Shown here one piece after another: positions 24,626-33,320 of a DNA stretch of 38,450 nucleotides. The notes under the pieces were generated by a model. That model was not told the DNA's origin. It searched no databases and saw only the letters and a list, made by a program, of their open reading frames with translations. Position numbers and translations under genes: made by a program. The DNA comes from JBOFSQ01 sp051651625 (lineage in GTDB: Bacteria; Planctomycetota; Planctomycetia; Pirellulales; Thermoguttaceae): positions 1-38,450 of the forward strand of contig JBOFSQ010000104.1 of the NCBI GenBank assembly GCA_051651625.1, in the 5' to 3' direction. Each line of letters begins with the position of its first letter. The first letter of the stretch is position 1.

Positions 24626-25984
24626 CTATTCGTGGCGCAACGCTTCTATCGGGTCCATTGCGGCGGCGCGGAATGCGGGGTAGAGACCGAAGACAACGCC
24701 GATGAGCACCGCAATTCCAAACGCTATCGGGATCGACATCGGTACGATAATCGGCTCGATCTGCTGCACCACTGCGGGGAGTGCGTCGATGAGGTGCGGA
24801 AATTGACGACGGAAAATGGCGAGGCACAACATCGTCATCGGACGACAAAGTAATCCCGCAGCGATCCCGACGAGTCCACCGACGACCGAAAGAACAACCG
24901 TCTCGACTAGAAACTGTTCAACAATGTCGCGTTGTTTCGCGCCGAGTGCGCGGCGGATTCCGATTTCGCGAGTTCGCTCGGTCACTGTCGCAAGCATGAT
25001 GTTCATGATCCCGATCCCGCCGACGACGAGCGAGATCGCCGCAATAAGCCCCATCAAAACGTTGAACATAATCCGCATCGTCCGCGACTGTTCGAGCAGT
25101 TCCATCGGAACAACGACGGCAAAGTCTTCTTGTACGCCGTGCGATTTGGCGAGTGTGAGTTTGACAAGTTCGGCGGTGTCCATTACTTTGTCGAGAGAAG
25201 CGACTTTGAGCGTGAGCTGGTTGACCTCGACCATTTCCCCTTCAAACGCACCGGCGCGGCGCGACGTTACGCTATCACCAACGCGGTTCCACCACGTTGT
25301 AATCGGGACGTAAACATCGAGCGAAAAATCTTGCGCCGAGAGCGATCCGCCAATCGCCGCCGTTGCTCCGCGCGGTTTCATCACGCCGATTACTTGGTAC
25401 GGAAAACCGGTCTGGTCGCGGAAGTCGTTTGCTTGAATACGGATCGTCTTTCCGAGCGGCTCCTCTCCCGGAAAGAGACGCTCCGCAACCGCCGCCGAGA
25501 TGACGCAGTGATTGGTCTTGTCTCGCAAGTGAACGTCTGTCAGAAAAGTTCCGCTATCGACTTCAAGCTGCGTCATCGCTGCGTAACGCGGCGTCGAACA
25601 GACGAGCCTGCCATCACACATCTTGTCGCCGCGTGCGAACGAACGTTTGATCTCGCGGACAGGAACCGTTTCGATGATCGTCGGGATTGTTTCGGAGATT
25701 CGGTCGTAGTCTTCGCGGGTGATGCCATAGTATGGAAGCGGAAACCGTGATGTCGAACGTCGCAGCACCGGGTTACTCGGTTTGACTGTGCGGACGATGA
25801 TGTTGTCTGCACCGAGGCTGGCGATCTGCTCTTGCGCCTTTTGGCTGATCCCTTCGCCAATCGCCATGAGCCAAATGACGCTGGCGACACCGATGAAGAT
25901 GCCGAGCACCGTAAGCAGTGAGCGCATTGGGTGAAGCAAAAGACTCTTCACACCAAGCCGCAATGTACGCAAAAACTTCCACAT
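24626..25984 (-). CDS. MacB/FtsX-type ABC transporter permease
   Basis: The 452-residue protein has the MacB architecture: first membrane segment with SLLTVLGIFIGVASVIWLMA, a periplasmic MacB-PCD domain (about 45-310), then the FtsX domain with VVGGIGIMNIMLATVTERTREIGIRRALGA and two final membrane segments (VVLSVVGGLVGIAAG; IPIAFGIAVLIGVVFGLYPA), ending DPIEALRHE. Such permeases work with a LolD/MacA-like ATPase and an HlyD-like adaptor; neither is in the window. They act as mechanotransmission pumps for lipoproteins, peptides or antibiotics. The gene converges with the glycosyltransferase/TPR gene (15 bp between stops). Confidence 0.93.
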   Translation of the reverse strand: MWKFLRTLRLGVKSLLLHPMRSLLTVLGIFIGVASVIWLMAIGEGISQKAQEQIASLGADNIIVRTVKPSNPVLRRSTSRFPLPYYGITREDYDRISETIPTIIETVPVREIKRSFARGDKMCDGRLVCSTPRYAAMTQLEVDSGTFLTDVHLRDKTNHCVISAAVAERLFPGEEPLGKTIRIQANDFRDQTGFPYQVIGVMKPRGATAAIGGSLSAQDFSLDVYVPITTWWNRVGDSVTSRRAGAFEGEMVEVNQLTLKVASLDKVMDTAELVKLTLAKSHGVQEDFAVVVPMELLEQSRTMRIMFNVLMGLIAAISLVVGGIGIMNIMLATVTERTREIGIRRALGAKQRDIVEQFLVETVVLSVVGGLVGIAAGLLCRPMTMLCLAIFRRQFPHLIDALPAVVQQIEPIIVPMSIPIAFGIAVLIGVVFGLYPAFRAAAMDPIEALRHE

Positions 25985-26061
25985 GTTGCGGTGAGTGTAG
26001 CACGAATGCCAAACGGTTGAAGGGGTGGAGGCGAAGATGACACATGGCTTCAGTTGTGTGG

Positions 26062-26193
26062 CTACTGCGACGGCGTAGGTACCGCCTTACCTTCATGCGT
26101 CAAAATCGCGTCCCCGTCGGTAAGCAGAATCGCACAGACCGGCACAAGACGCGACGGAAACTCTCGTAAAACCGTCCTATCAGACTTGCACAT
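26062..26193 (-). CDS. Possible small ORF or gene remnant (43 residues)
   Basis: In the 252-bp gap between the HZSA-like gene stop and the ABC permease start, an ATG-started frame encodes REFPSRLVPVCAILLTDGD followed by AILTHEGKAVPTPSQ. AGGG directly precedes the ATG, too close to act as a normal binding site. The pattern faintly recalls the first strands of a Nudix hydrolase, but the Nudix box is absent. It could equally be a chance frame. The rest of the gap shows nothing. Confidence 0.22.
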   Translation of the reverse strand: MCKSDRTVLREFPSRLVPVCAILLTDGDAILTHEGKAVPTPSQ

Positions 26194-26236
26194 CCCTGCG
26201 GAAAACGTATGGCAAGTCAGTCAGGTGGTTTTCATG

Positions 26237-29200
26237 TCAGGGCAATTCGTGCCCCCAAACCTCCACCTCGGCCAATCCGCATCGCCGTAAAGGAAAATCT
26301 TGCTTGAGATTGGTGATGATTAGAAAGTCGGTTCTGCGTTTTTTGATAGAAAAAACTTGCGGTGCTGCGGTATTTTCAAGCGAAACACTTTCGCGTGAAC
26401 CATCGGAAAAGTGAAGTTCCGCACTGTTCCAGAAAGCGTCTTCAGACAAATCGGTGCGGAGCGACATCACAATTTTATCGACATCGACTGGCCGACTGAA
26501 CTCAATTTTCAACCACAAGTCGGTTCGTCGATTGGGTTCCCAGCAGCGGAGTTCTTGGCTTGCAGAATTTTCGTTCGTTTGACCGTCAATGACATTTTTC
26601 GCCGCGTTTTGCAACTCGAACCCCAACTCGCTGTTTGAACTTGCATGCGGGTAGGATGTCGGCTCTCCTTGCGCGGCGGCAGGATTCAATGCGACATTCC
26701 GATAGCCGTTCTCCTGACCTGTCGTCGAATTGTTAATCGGAAGCGTCATTCGCCTAGCAAACCAATCGGAGATAAAACGTTCTCTAGCGGAGCGTCCCCC
26801 AATGTCAGGAAGTGGATCGTTGTCCCGAACGATTTCCCCAGAATTTTTTCGGAGAAGCGATGCGATATTTTTCGATTCCCAAACAGCCATCTGGCTCCGC
26901 TTGTTCATGTAATAATCATACTCCGCTTTTTGCCGGTCGCTCCATAGATTCGATTCCGTATACGATCCGCAAAAAGGAACTGCCAAATCGATCCAGCAGG
27001 CAAGAGTTTCTTTTTCTTTCGGGCTGAGAACAACATCGTAGTGAGCACCATCAAGAAGCGTCATCAGTTTGCTTTTCGCCGAACCGAATGAATAGGGTGG
27101 CAGCATTGGCGGGATCGATTGCACGTTAAGCCAGTTGACAATATCGTTCGGCTCGCCTTCTTGAACGAGATTCATGTAGGACTCGCTATAATCACGCAAG
27201 TTTTCACGATACCCGTGGTAGTAGTCGTGTTTTTTTTCTTGATCGGGATTGTACGAATTGCCAAGCAAACTCATCGGTGCATCGGTTCCATCGGGATTCT
27301 TTCCGCCGATATGACACTCCACACAATACTTGTCCAAGATCGGTTGCACGTTACGCACAAAACTGAATCCGTGTTCTGGTGAAATCAATTGTGTCAAATT
27401 ACGCAGCGTGGTTTTTTCGCCGACACCGACATTCTGTGGTCTGTTGTAAAGAGTCGCGGTTTTGTTTTCATGACACCCGATACAACCAAACGTTTCGTTC
27501 GGTTGGAGCGTTGACCAACTCCGCATTGATTGGACGACACAGCCGTTCTTATCGAGAAGTTGAAAGTAAACCGGCGTGCGAGCTGGGACTTCAAAGTAAG
27601 CTGATCCGTCTTCTTTCACGGGAACCGAACCGAGAACACGTTTCACGTCCCAAGAACCGTTGCGACAGGCAATCGGCGTTGTATTTGGCGAGACTCCGCC
27701 CGGCCCGCGATTCGCTCCAACGCCTATTGCCGCCGCACGATAATCGAGCGCAACAACTCTGAGCGATGTAATCGTACCTCGCGGAACTCCCTGTAAACCC
27801 GGACCGGCGTAGACATCTTGTACATAAAACGTCCCCGTCGGTTCGGTCCAATCGACTGTCGATGGGCGAAGCGGCGGAACCGAGCGAGAGGCCAAAGGAA
27901 CGGGCTGATTGCACGAAATCGTTGGGTCGAAAGCCAGAAGTTCCCGATGCCCCTGAATGTCCATCCAATAAATTCCGTAGGGAATCGGGAGCCGCTCTTT
28001 GGGGCCTCCTTCGGGATTGTAAGTCACCAAATAGTTGGTCTCATCAAGCGGATAGGGATACTGAAACTGCTCCCCTTCCATTCCGTATTGGTCTACGATC
28101 ACGGCTTCCGTGGTTCGAGGCGGACAGATTAACTGAACACCAGTCGCTTCCTGATTCCCAAGATTTCGATCAATCAGGATGAGTTTTCCTCGTTGCCCCA
28201 TGTGGTGCCCGGAAGCGACAGCGATCACTTTTTGCGATCCGGGAATTCCACGCGCATGCAGGATTGCCGTAGGGAACCAAGAATTGTTTCCATAGTATTC
28301 GGTTTGCGCCGTTCCGTCGTAGTTCATCACGAAAAGCGGTTGTGGGTAAATCTGACCGCGATCATTGTAATCCCAGCGGGTATAGATCACGCTGCCATCG
28401 TCCAAGACACGCGGGTAATTCGTTTGCACTTGATCAAAACCGATACGCCGCATGAACCGCCCGTCGCCATCAACCATGTACATGTTGGACGCATCAACCC
28501 ACCAGCAATCGACGTTTTGTCCGCATCGGGTCGAAACGAACACGATGTTTCCGTCCGGAAGATAACACGGTTCGTAGTCAGCGAAACCGATTCCGAACGT
28601 TAATTGTTTGAGTTGATTCGTTTCAAGATTTAACTCGTAGAGATGGAAATCGTCTTGGTCTAAAGAATCGCGTTTTGAGAAAACGACACGCTTCCCGTCG
28701 TAAGACACATCCGGATCGCGCAGAACGCCGGAGTCGGTTTTGAACAAATCTTCGGAAGAAATACTTCCGTCGCGGTTGATCGTAAGCCGGCAGAGTTTCG
28801 CACCCTGAACATATTCTTGTGTCTGTTCGGGATGCAGGGCGTCGGAGAGTTCTTCGGTGTAAGAATAATGTGAGCCGCCGATGTTGTAGTGCTTGGTGTA
28901 GAGAATCGCTGGCAACTTTGCGTGAAGCGCAGCGAGACGAGTTTTTCGGCGGGCTTCGCACGCTTGGAAATACAGAGCTTTCCAGCGCGGATCATTTCCC
29001 GAAATTTTGGCATTAATCAACGTCTGCTTGACTTGTTCCAACGCCGCATTTTTTTCGGGAAGTTGGCCGAGTACATTCTCGACCATCTTCCGCTCAACCG
29101 CATGCCCAGCCGAACTCGTGAAACAAACGGAGATGTCAGACCCGTGGTCTTGGTACATCCAGTCGGTTTCCAAACGTTCGCGCGGGTAGGCTTCTCCACC

Positions 29201-29275
29201 AAACGCGCTGGCAGTACCTCTTTCGAGGAGTGCGAACGCGAAGAAGAGAAGTACGATCTTGAGAGAGGTTTTCAT
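26237..29275 (-). CDS. HZSA-like (hydrazine synthase alpha subunit-related) exported c-type cytochrome with C-terminal discoidin-like domain
   Basis: About 1012 residues from MKTSLKIVLLFFAFALLERG, a signal peptide. The middle has TolB/WD40-like beta-propeller strands (DPDVSYDGKRVVFSKRD, FADYEPCYLPDGNIVFVSTR), then the HZSA-type region with two haem c sites, CIGCH (near residue 600) and CVECH (near residue 650). The last 150 residues (DLWLKIEFSRPVDVDKIVMS to LAEVEVWG) look like an F5/8-type C domain, which often binds glycans. HZSA-like proteins are widespread in planctomycetes that do not make hydrazine; their reaction is unknown. The open frame runs to 29395, but the added residues come from a repeat element and lack a signal sequence. 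The lipoprotein copy 2 gene is upstream. Confidence 0.88.
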   Translation of the reverse strand: MKTSLKIVLLFFAFALLERGTASAFGGEAYPRERLETDWMYQDHGSDISVCFTSSAGHAVERKMVENVLGQLPEKNAALEQVKQTLINAKISGNDPRWKALYFQACEARRKTRLAALHAKLPAILYTKHYNIGGSHYSYTEELSDALHPEQTQEYVQGAKLCRLTINRDGSISSEDLFKTDSGVLRDPDVSYDGKRVVFSKRDSLDQDDFHLYELNLETNQLKQLTFGIGFADYEPCYLPDGNIVFVSTRCGQNVDCWWVDASNMYMVDGDGRFMRRIGFDQVQTNYPRVLDDGSVIYTRWDYNDRGQIYPQPLFVMNYDGTAQTEYYGNNSWFPTAILHARGIPGSQKVIAVASGHHMGQRGKLILIDRNLGNQEATGVQLICPPRTTEAVIVDQYGMEGEQFQYPYPLDETNYLVTYNPEGGPKERLPIPYGIYWMDIQGHRELLAFDPTISCNQPVPLASRSVPPLRPSTVDWTEPTGTFYVQDVYAGPGLQGVPRGTITSLRVVALDYRAAAIGVGANRGPGGVSPNTTPIACRNGSWDVKRVLGSVPVKEDGSAYFEVPARTPVYFQLLDKNGCVVQSMRSWSTLQPNETFGCIGCHENKTATLYNRPQNVGVGEKTTLRNLTQLISPEHGFSFVRNVQPILDKYCVECHIGGKNPDGTDAPMSLLGNSYNPDQEKKHDYYHGYRENLRDYSESYMNLVQEGEPNDIVNWLNVQSIPPMLPPYSFGSAKSKLMTLLDGAHYDVVLSPKEKETLACWIDLAVPFCGSYTESNLWSDRQKAEYDYYMNKRSQMAVWESKNIASLLRKNSGEIVRDNDPLPDIGGRSARERFISDWFARRMTLPINNSTTGQENGYRNVALNPAAAQGEPTSYPHASSNSELGFELQNAAKNVIDGQTNENSASQELRCWEPNRRTDLWLKIEFSRPVDVDKIVMSLRTDLSEDAFWNSAELHFSDGSRESVSLENTAAPQVFSIKKRRTDFLIITNLKQDFPLRRCGLAEVEVWGHELP

Positions 29276-29286
29276 TTTCAGCACTT

Positions 29287-29609
29287 GTAACCGTTCACGG
29301 AATTTGACTGCGTTACCGTTGACACATTTTTGCCCCGACGGGGCAGCAATCTCAATAACCGGCGGTAAGTGCCGCCGCGATAGCGGCAAGCGCAACCGCC
29401 GGTGACGCCAACGAAAATCCGGTGCGTCTGTAGGACGCTACCAAACGTTTGAGTCAACCGTGCGGTCGGTGGCGTCCTACAGACGCTCGGTTTTTGTGGT
29501 GTCGATACCGTAAGCTGCGCGGAGTACCGCTTGCATACGGTTATTGAAATGGCTGCCCCGACGGGGCAAATGCGTTGACTGCGCAACAACGCAACCCTAA
29601 CGTTTGACG
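29287..29609. repeat. MITE-like composite palindromic element, copy A2
   Basis: Left end GTAACCGTTCACG (29287-29299) continues GAATTTGACTGCGTTACCGT; its reverse complement matches the right end of copy B2. The 238-bp core (29331-29568) aligns without gaps to 561-798 with roughly a dozen mismatches. The right end runs into the last codons of the lipoprotein gene (stop at 29597). It fills the 321-bp gap and starts 12 nt from the HZSA-like ATG, so the transcript leader of that gene is mostly element. Confidence 0.85.
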
Positions 29610-30109
29610 TAATCGGCGACGTTCACTTTGAGTTCGCCTCCGTTTTCCGTAACGTCAATAGACAATGGAGTTTTGTCGCGGCTTTCCAAATCGGCGGGCA
29701 GCGGTCTTGGGGTTTTGGCTTCTTCGTCCTTCAACTTTTGCACATACTCCCGCAACTGGGCAACTTCCATTTTTTCTCGTTCTGCGTCCGAGACTCGGGA
29801 CTTCAGCTCCGGCTCTTTCGTGAGCACTACCTTGTATTGTCCAACGGGCACCCCTTTGGCTGAATAGAGCGAAGTGCGAGTCGCAAGCACAGCTTTGCCC
29901 GAACTGTCCGTTTGTCCAGACGTAACATACTGTGACGTGCTGACAAAGTTGACAATAACGCCATCAAGCGGCGTCCCATTATTCTCAACCGAAAGGTTGA
30001 CGTTGTACAGCTTCGGGAAATCCGCAGGGGCCTTTTGCCCACCACACCCGACGAAAAAACCGAGAAAACAAAGTGAGACCACGACCAAAGTGAACAGGCG
30101 ATTAATCAT
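29597..30109 (-). CDS. Small carboxypeptidase-regulatory-like lipoprotein, copy 2
   Basis: The 170-residue protein has a lipoprotein signal (MINRLFTLVVVSLCFLGFFV then GCGG; lipobox FVGC), a beta-rich domain (YNVNLSVENNGTPLDGVIVN, GQTDSSGKAVLATR, GVPVGQYKVVLTKEPE) and a charged helical insert before the last strands. It belongs to the same broad family as 15281-15736, but the two are diverged. ATG at 30109 has GGAG 8 nt upstream; the frame is open to 30199 without a better start. It is downstream of the second DUF1559 gene across a palindromic spacer, and its stop lies in the end of element A2. Confidence 0.85.
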   Translation of the reverse strand: MINRLFTLVVVSLCFLGFFVGCGGQKAPADFPKLYNVNLSVENNGTPLDGVIVNFVSTSQYVTSGQTDSSGKAVLATRTSLYSAKGVPVGQYKVVLTKEPELKSRVSDAEREKMEVAQLREYVQKLKDEEAKTPRPLPADLESRDKTPLSIDVTENGGELKVNVADYVKR

Positions 30110-30159
30110 TGAAAAGCTCCAATCATGATGAGTGTGTAAATCGGTGAAGTAAAGTTTCG

Positions 30160-30330
30160 GTGTGCGTTCACGGTTTGCATTCGCCTTACCGTTTCTCAAC
30201 AGCAGCCCGAAACGCAGCGTAGCGAAGTGAGGGAAGTGACGACGTTGACGTCAGTGTTGTGGACGCAGCGTCTTCAATTCCCTCTCTACGCTTCGCTACC
30301 GCTACGCTACGTTTCGGGCTGTTATGCGCG
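30160..30330. repeat. Palindromic element D
   Basis: The left end GTGTGCGTTCACG (30160-30172) resembles the shared end motif. The core is an inverted repeat: 30203-30235 pairs with 30278-30321, with outer tip CAGCCCGAAACG and the module AGCGTAGCGAAG; the right arm has a small duplication (CGCTACCGCTACGCTACG). It lies in the gap between the DUF1559 stop (30470) and the lipoprotein start (30109), where the other DUF1559/lipoprotein locus has element C. Nothing is recognised in 30331-30469. Confidence 0.72.
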
Positions 30331-30469
30331 GCAACTGCGAACGATACTGAATGTCAATTCGACAACATTGTCCCAGCCCCGCTCGCCGCAAGTACGTCAT
30401 TCACGCAAACAATGCGCCCCGCGCGATCCGGAAAACCGAACCGCACTTATGGCGTTGCATTTTTAGGCA

Positions 30470-31779
30470 TCAACGAACGGATGCGGACTCTCCACCCTTG
30501 GCAGTTCCCAATGCTCCCCAAACTCCGTAAGGACTGATTCCACCTGTAATGGTATTCAGATTTGTCGCTTTACCACTGTCGATAGTGTCGGAGATGAAGT
30601 GAACAGACCCGTCAGCCATCAGCGCGTTTACGCCGCCGCTATGGTTGCTCGCCGCAGAAGCGAGAACATTTCCATTCTTTGGCGCATTTTTCATCCCTGC
30701 ACAACTGATGGAATTTGGAGGAAGAATCGTCTGGAATCCCACAACGCCTACTCCACCACGCATTCCACCACCTCGATTGGCTTCACTATCACACTTCGTT
30801 GCGGCAAGAAACAGCTTTCTGTTAGTTGTGTCGAGATTCGCCACACACAAGCTCGGATCGTGCGCGATTGCCGTTGATTGATCGCCATATGTCGTGAGAA
30901 ATGAAAGATTCCCCTTCACTTCATTGCTGTTGAATGAAGCCGCCGTCACCAGTTCACTGATCGCAATGGTATTAGAGGTGCCATCGGTCATGCTCGCCAT
31001 GGTGGCGTATATTTTGTGTCCGGGGAAAAAACCGCGTTTCAAAGGCGTGGAGTTCGTTTCGCGAGTTCCTGATATTTCATCGCCAACGCAACCACAATAA
31101 CTGACTCGCGCACAGCCACCGTTACCACTATCGGAGGGAGCTTTCGCATTCGCCTCCGAAGGACAAATGTAGGCAGGTACGATTTTCTGAACGGCTTCAT
31201 CGTGTTCCCAGCCGCTGTATTTCGATGCGTTGTTCCGATTGGCCCACGGAACGACATCGAACTGTTCAATCACGTCATATCGAGCATTCTGTTCGATAAA
31301 CGGCAATATCCAGTTATGGAAGGATTGAACTTCCCACATACCGCCGCCGTTATCGTCGGTATAACCACCAGCCGGCTTCTTGGCTTCATAGCGACCGCCG
31401 TGCAAGCAAGGAAACGTCGAGAGTGTGTCGTGGTAATTGTGCAGTCCCAGCCCCAACTGTTTGAGATTGTTGGTACACTGCATGCGTCGTGCTGCTTCGC
31501 GTGCGGCTTGTACGGCGGGCAAGAGCAGGGCAACGAGGACACCGATGATGGCGATCACCACCAGCAGTTCAACGAGCGTGAAACCGCGATTACGGCTTCG
31601 AGTAGAAGCGGAGTCAGCGACACCAGAGAAGGCGTCGCCAAAGAAGCGGTGGTCGCAAAGTTTACCCCCCCCCCCCCCATCTTAACATTCGGCGTGCCGC
31701 TGGCGGCACACAGCGTGGCGAACATCGCCCCAAACACAATCTCCAACCCAACACACACATTCTTCGTAACATTGTCCAT
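30470..31779 (-). CDS. DUF1559 prepilin-like protein, out of frame at poly-G tract (phase OFF), copy 2
   Basis: A good start (ATG 31779, AAGGAG 7 nt upstream) opens a leader MDNVTKNVCVGLEIVFGAMF ... NVKMGGGG but, with 14 G at 31665-31678, continues in the wrong frame and stops just past the prepilin motif at 31555. The prepilin frame (GGGGGKLCDHRFFGDAF ... RNRG|FTLVELLVVIA, then a full DUF1559 body ending in H-X9-DG, HSGGVNALMADGS) has a TAA directly upstream of the tract and no ATG, GTG or TTG before the cleavage site. A GTG-initiated frame from 31561 would start inside the membrane helix and is not credible. A tract of 12 or 15 G would join leader and body. The body shows no other defect, which argues against simple decay. 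A sequencing error in the homopolymer cannot be excluded. Confidence 0.85.
31665..31678. repeat. Homopolymeric C14/G14 tract in DUF1559 leader, copy 2
   Basis: Fourteen consecutive C on the plus strand, between GTTAAGAT and TAAACTTTGCGA in the coding strand. This is the same context as the 11-base tract at 17179-17189. Its length places the start codon and the prepilin body in different frames. Confidence 0.9.
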
Positions 31780-31945
31780 AGCTCATCTCCTTTGTGAAAA
31801 GTGGACACCGAAACATGGAACCAAAAACGCCACCGCAACAACGGCGACGACCATCGACGCGACTGTATAATCGGGAAAAGATTCCCGTCAATGGGGAGCG
31901 TGAGAATTGTATGGACTGGGTTGAGACGCCACGCCGGAAAACCTT

Positions 31946-33280
31946 TCACTCCACCACCGGAAACTCCCAGCCATCGCGGAACTGTGGTTTGAGATGTGCG
32001 TTTACGGCGTCGGAATCGGTCAACATTTTTTCGGAGTTCCACGTTGCACGCTTTGTTCTCGTTCGGTGCATTTGTGCCGCGAGATTGGCCGCCTCGGTGT
32101 AATGACCGGCGTACTCAAAACGACACTCGCACATCTCTGGTTTGTTCGCCTTGATCGCGTCTAGCCATTGTTTGTGGTGTCCAACGCTGGGCGGATATGT
32201 CGGCGTTGGCGGCGCGAAGCTCGCAAACTTTTCTTTCGGAAACAACATCTGATAACCGTAGTGAACTTGTAGCGAACCATCTGTCCCGACAAACAGAACT
32301 CCAGATCGCTGCGAAGCATCAATTCTGTCGGCGGCGATTCCTTCAGGACGCCGCGTGCCGTCGTACCAATGTACTTTGAGCGAGCCACCGTTTGATGTTG
32401 GGTGCGTCCAAGTGACGTGTTGATCATCACGATTGTAGAGCGGATGTGGTTCGGGCCCGTTGACTTCGATCAGTGTCGGCGGCGCGAGATTTAACGCCGT
32501 CCAAATCAAGTCGATAGTGTGCGGCCCCATTCCAGTAATCCATCCACAACCAGAATGCCAGAGTCCGTACTTGGCAAACGAAAGCCACGCAGCGTTGTAC
32601 GGAATAAATGGCGTTGGGCCGAGCCAAAGATCGTAGTCGAGTTCTTTCGGAATCGGTGACGTGCCAACCGGGTCTTCAGCGGGAACGTAAGTTCCGTCGC
32701 ACCAGTTGTGTACCTCGGTAACTTTCCCAATTGCTCCAGCGCGAATCAGTTCGATGGCACGGTAGTACGGTGCCGATGCCCAAGAACGCACCTGCGTTCC
32801 TGTTTGCGTACAAAGTTTTTTGGCGTCCGCGAACTTCGCCATCTGCCGAATTTCCCAAACCGAATTGGCGAGCGGCTTTTCGCAGTAACAATGTAAACCG
32901 AGCTGCATTGCGGTACAAGCGATGATTCCATGTGTGTGGTCGAGCGACGCAACGAGAACCCCGTCAAGCTCTTTCGCGTGCTTGGCGAACATTTCACGAT
33001 AATCTTTGTACCGATGTTCGACGCCATATCGTTCGGACTGCGCGGCGAGAGTGTTCGTGTTCACGTCGCAGAACGCGAGGAGTTTTTCCGAACCGTTCGT
33101 TTCCGTGACCATCTCCGCGATGTTGTCGCCACCGCGACCACCAACACCAACAACGGCAATCTGGAGTTTTGAGTTCGGACTCCGTTCGGCAAGCACCGCT
33201 GGTACGCCGATTCCAGCGACCGCAGCGGTTGCCATCGTGGACTTCAAGAAATTGCGACGCGATGAGAGTGATCGGTTCAT
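31946..33280 (-). CDS. Gfo/Idh/MocA family oxidoreductase, Tat-exported
   Basis: The 444-residue protein starts with a twin-arginine signal (MNRSLSSRRNFLKSTMATAA), then the NAD-binding motif AVVGVGGRGGDNIAEM, CDVNTNTLAAQSERYG and the catalytic motif YCEKPLANSVWEIRQM with the conserved EKP lysine. It also has the planctomycete-type GWITGMGPHTIDLIW and DLWLGPTP patterns. Such enzymes oxidise or reduce sugars or their acids in the periplasm. The ATG at 33280 has AAGGAG 7 nt upstream. It is downstream of the DUF6807 gene by 40 bp and is probably the last gene of the glycan operon; the second DUF1559 gene follows 166 bp later. Confidence 0.93.
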   Translation of the reverse strand: MNRSLSSRRNFLKSTMATAAVAGIGVPAVLAERSPNSKLQIAVVGVGGRGGDNIAEMVTETNGSEKLLAFCDVNTNTLAAQSERYGVEHRYKDYREMFAKHAKELDGVLVASLDHTHGIIACTAMQLGLHCYCEKPLANSVWEIRQMAKFADAKKLCTQTGTQVRSWASAPYYRAIELIRAGAIGKVTEVHNWCDGTYVPAEDPVGTSPIPKELDYDLWLGPTPFIPYNAAWLSFAKYGLWHSGCGWITGMGPHTIDLIWTALNLAPPTLIEVNGPEPHPLYNRDDQHVTWTHPTSNGGSLKVHWYDGTRRPEGIAADRIDASQRSGVLFVGTDGSLQVHYGYQMLFPKEKFASFAPPTPTYPPSVGHHKQWLDAIKANKPEMCECRFEYAGHYTEAANLAAQMHRTRTKRATWNSEKMLTDSDAVNAHLKPQFRDGWEFPVVE

Positions 33281-33320
33281 GGTTTTCTCCTTGTAAATGG
33301 TTGTAGACGTTGCACGCGGT

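Noticed and set aside
24932..25750. 272-codon plus-strand open frame
   Set aside because: Antisense to the MacB-like permease; composition typical of a shadow frame.
29276..29395. N-terminal extension of the HZSA-like protein
   Set aside because: The extra 40 residues come from repeat element A2 and precede a clear signal peptide.
31270..31561. Start of the second DUF1559 protein at the GTG near 31561
   Set aside because: It would begin inside the prepilin membrane helix and lose the cleavage site, while a proper leader with ribosome binding site lies upstream in another frame.
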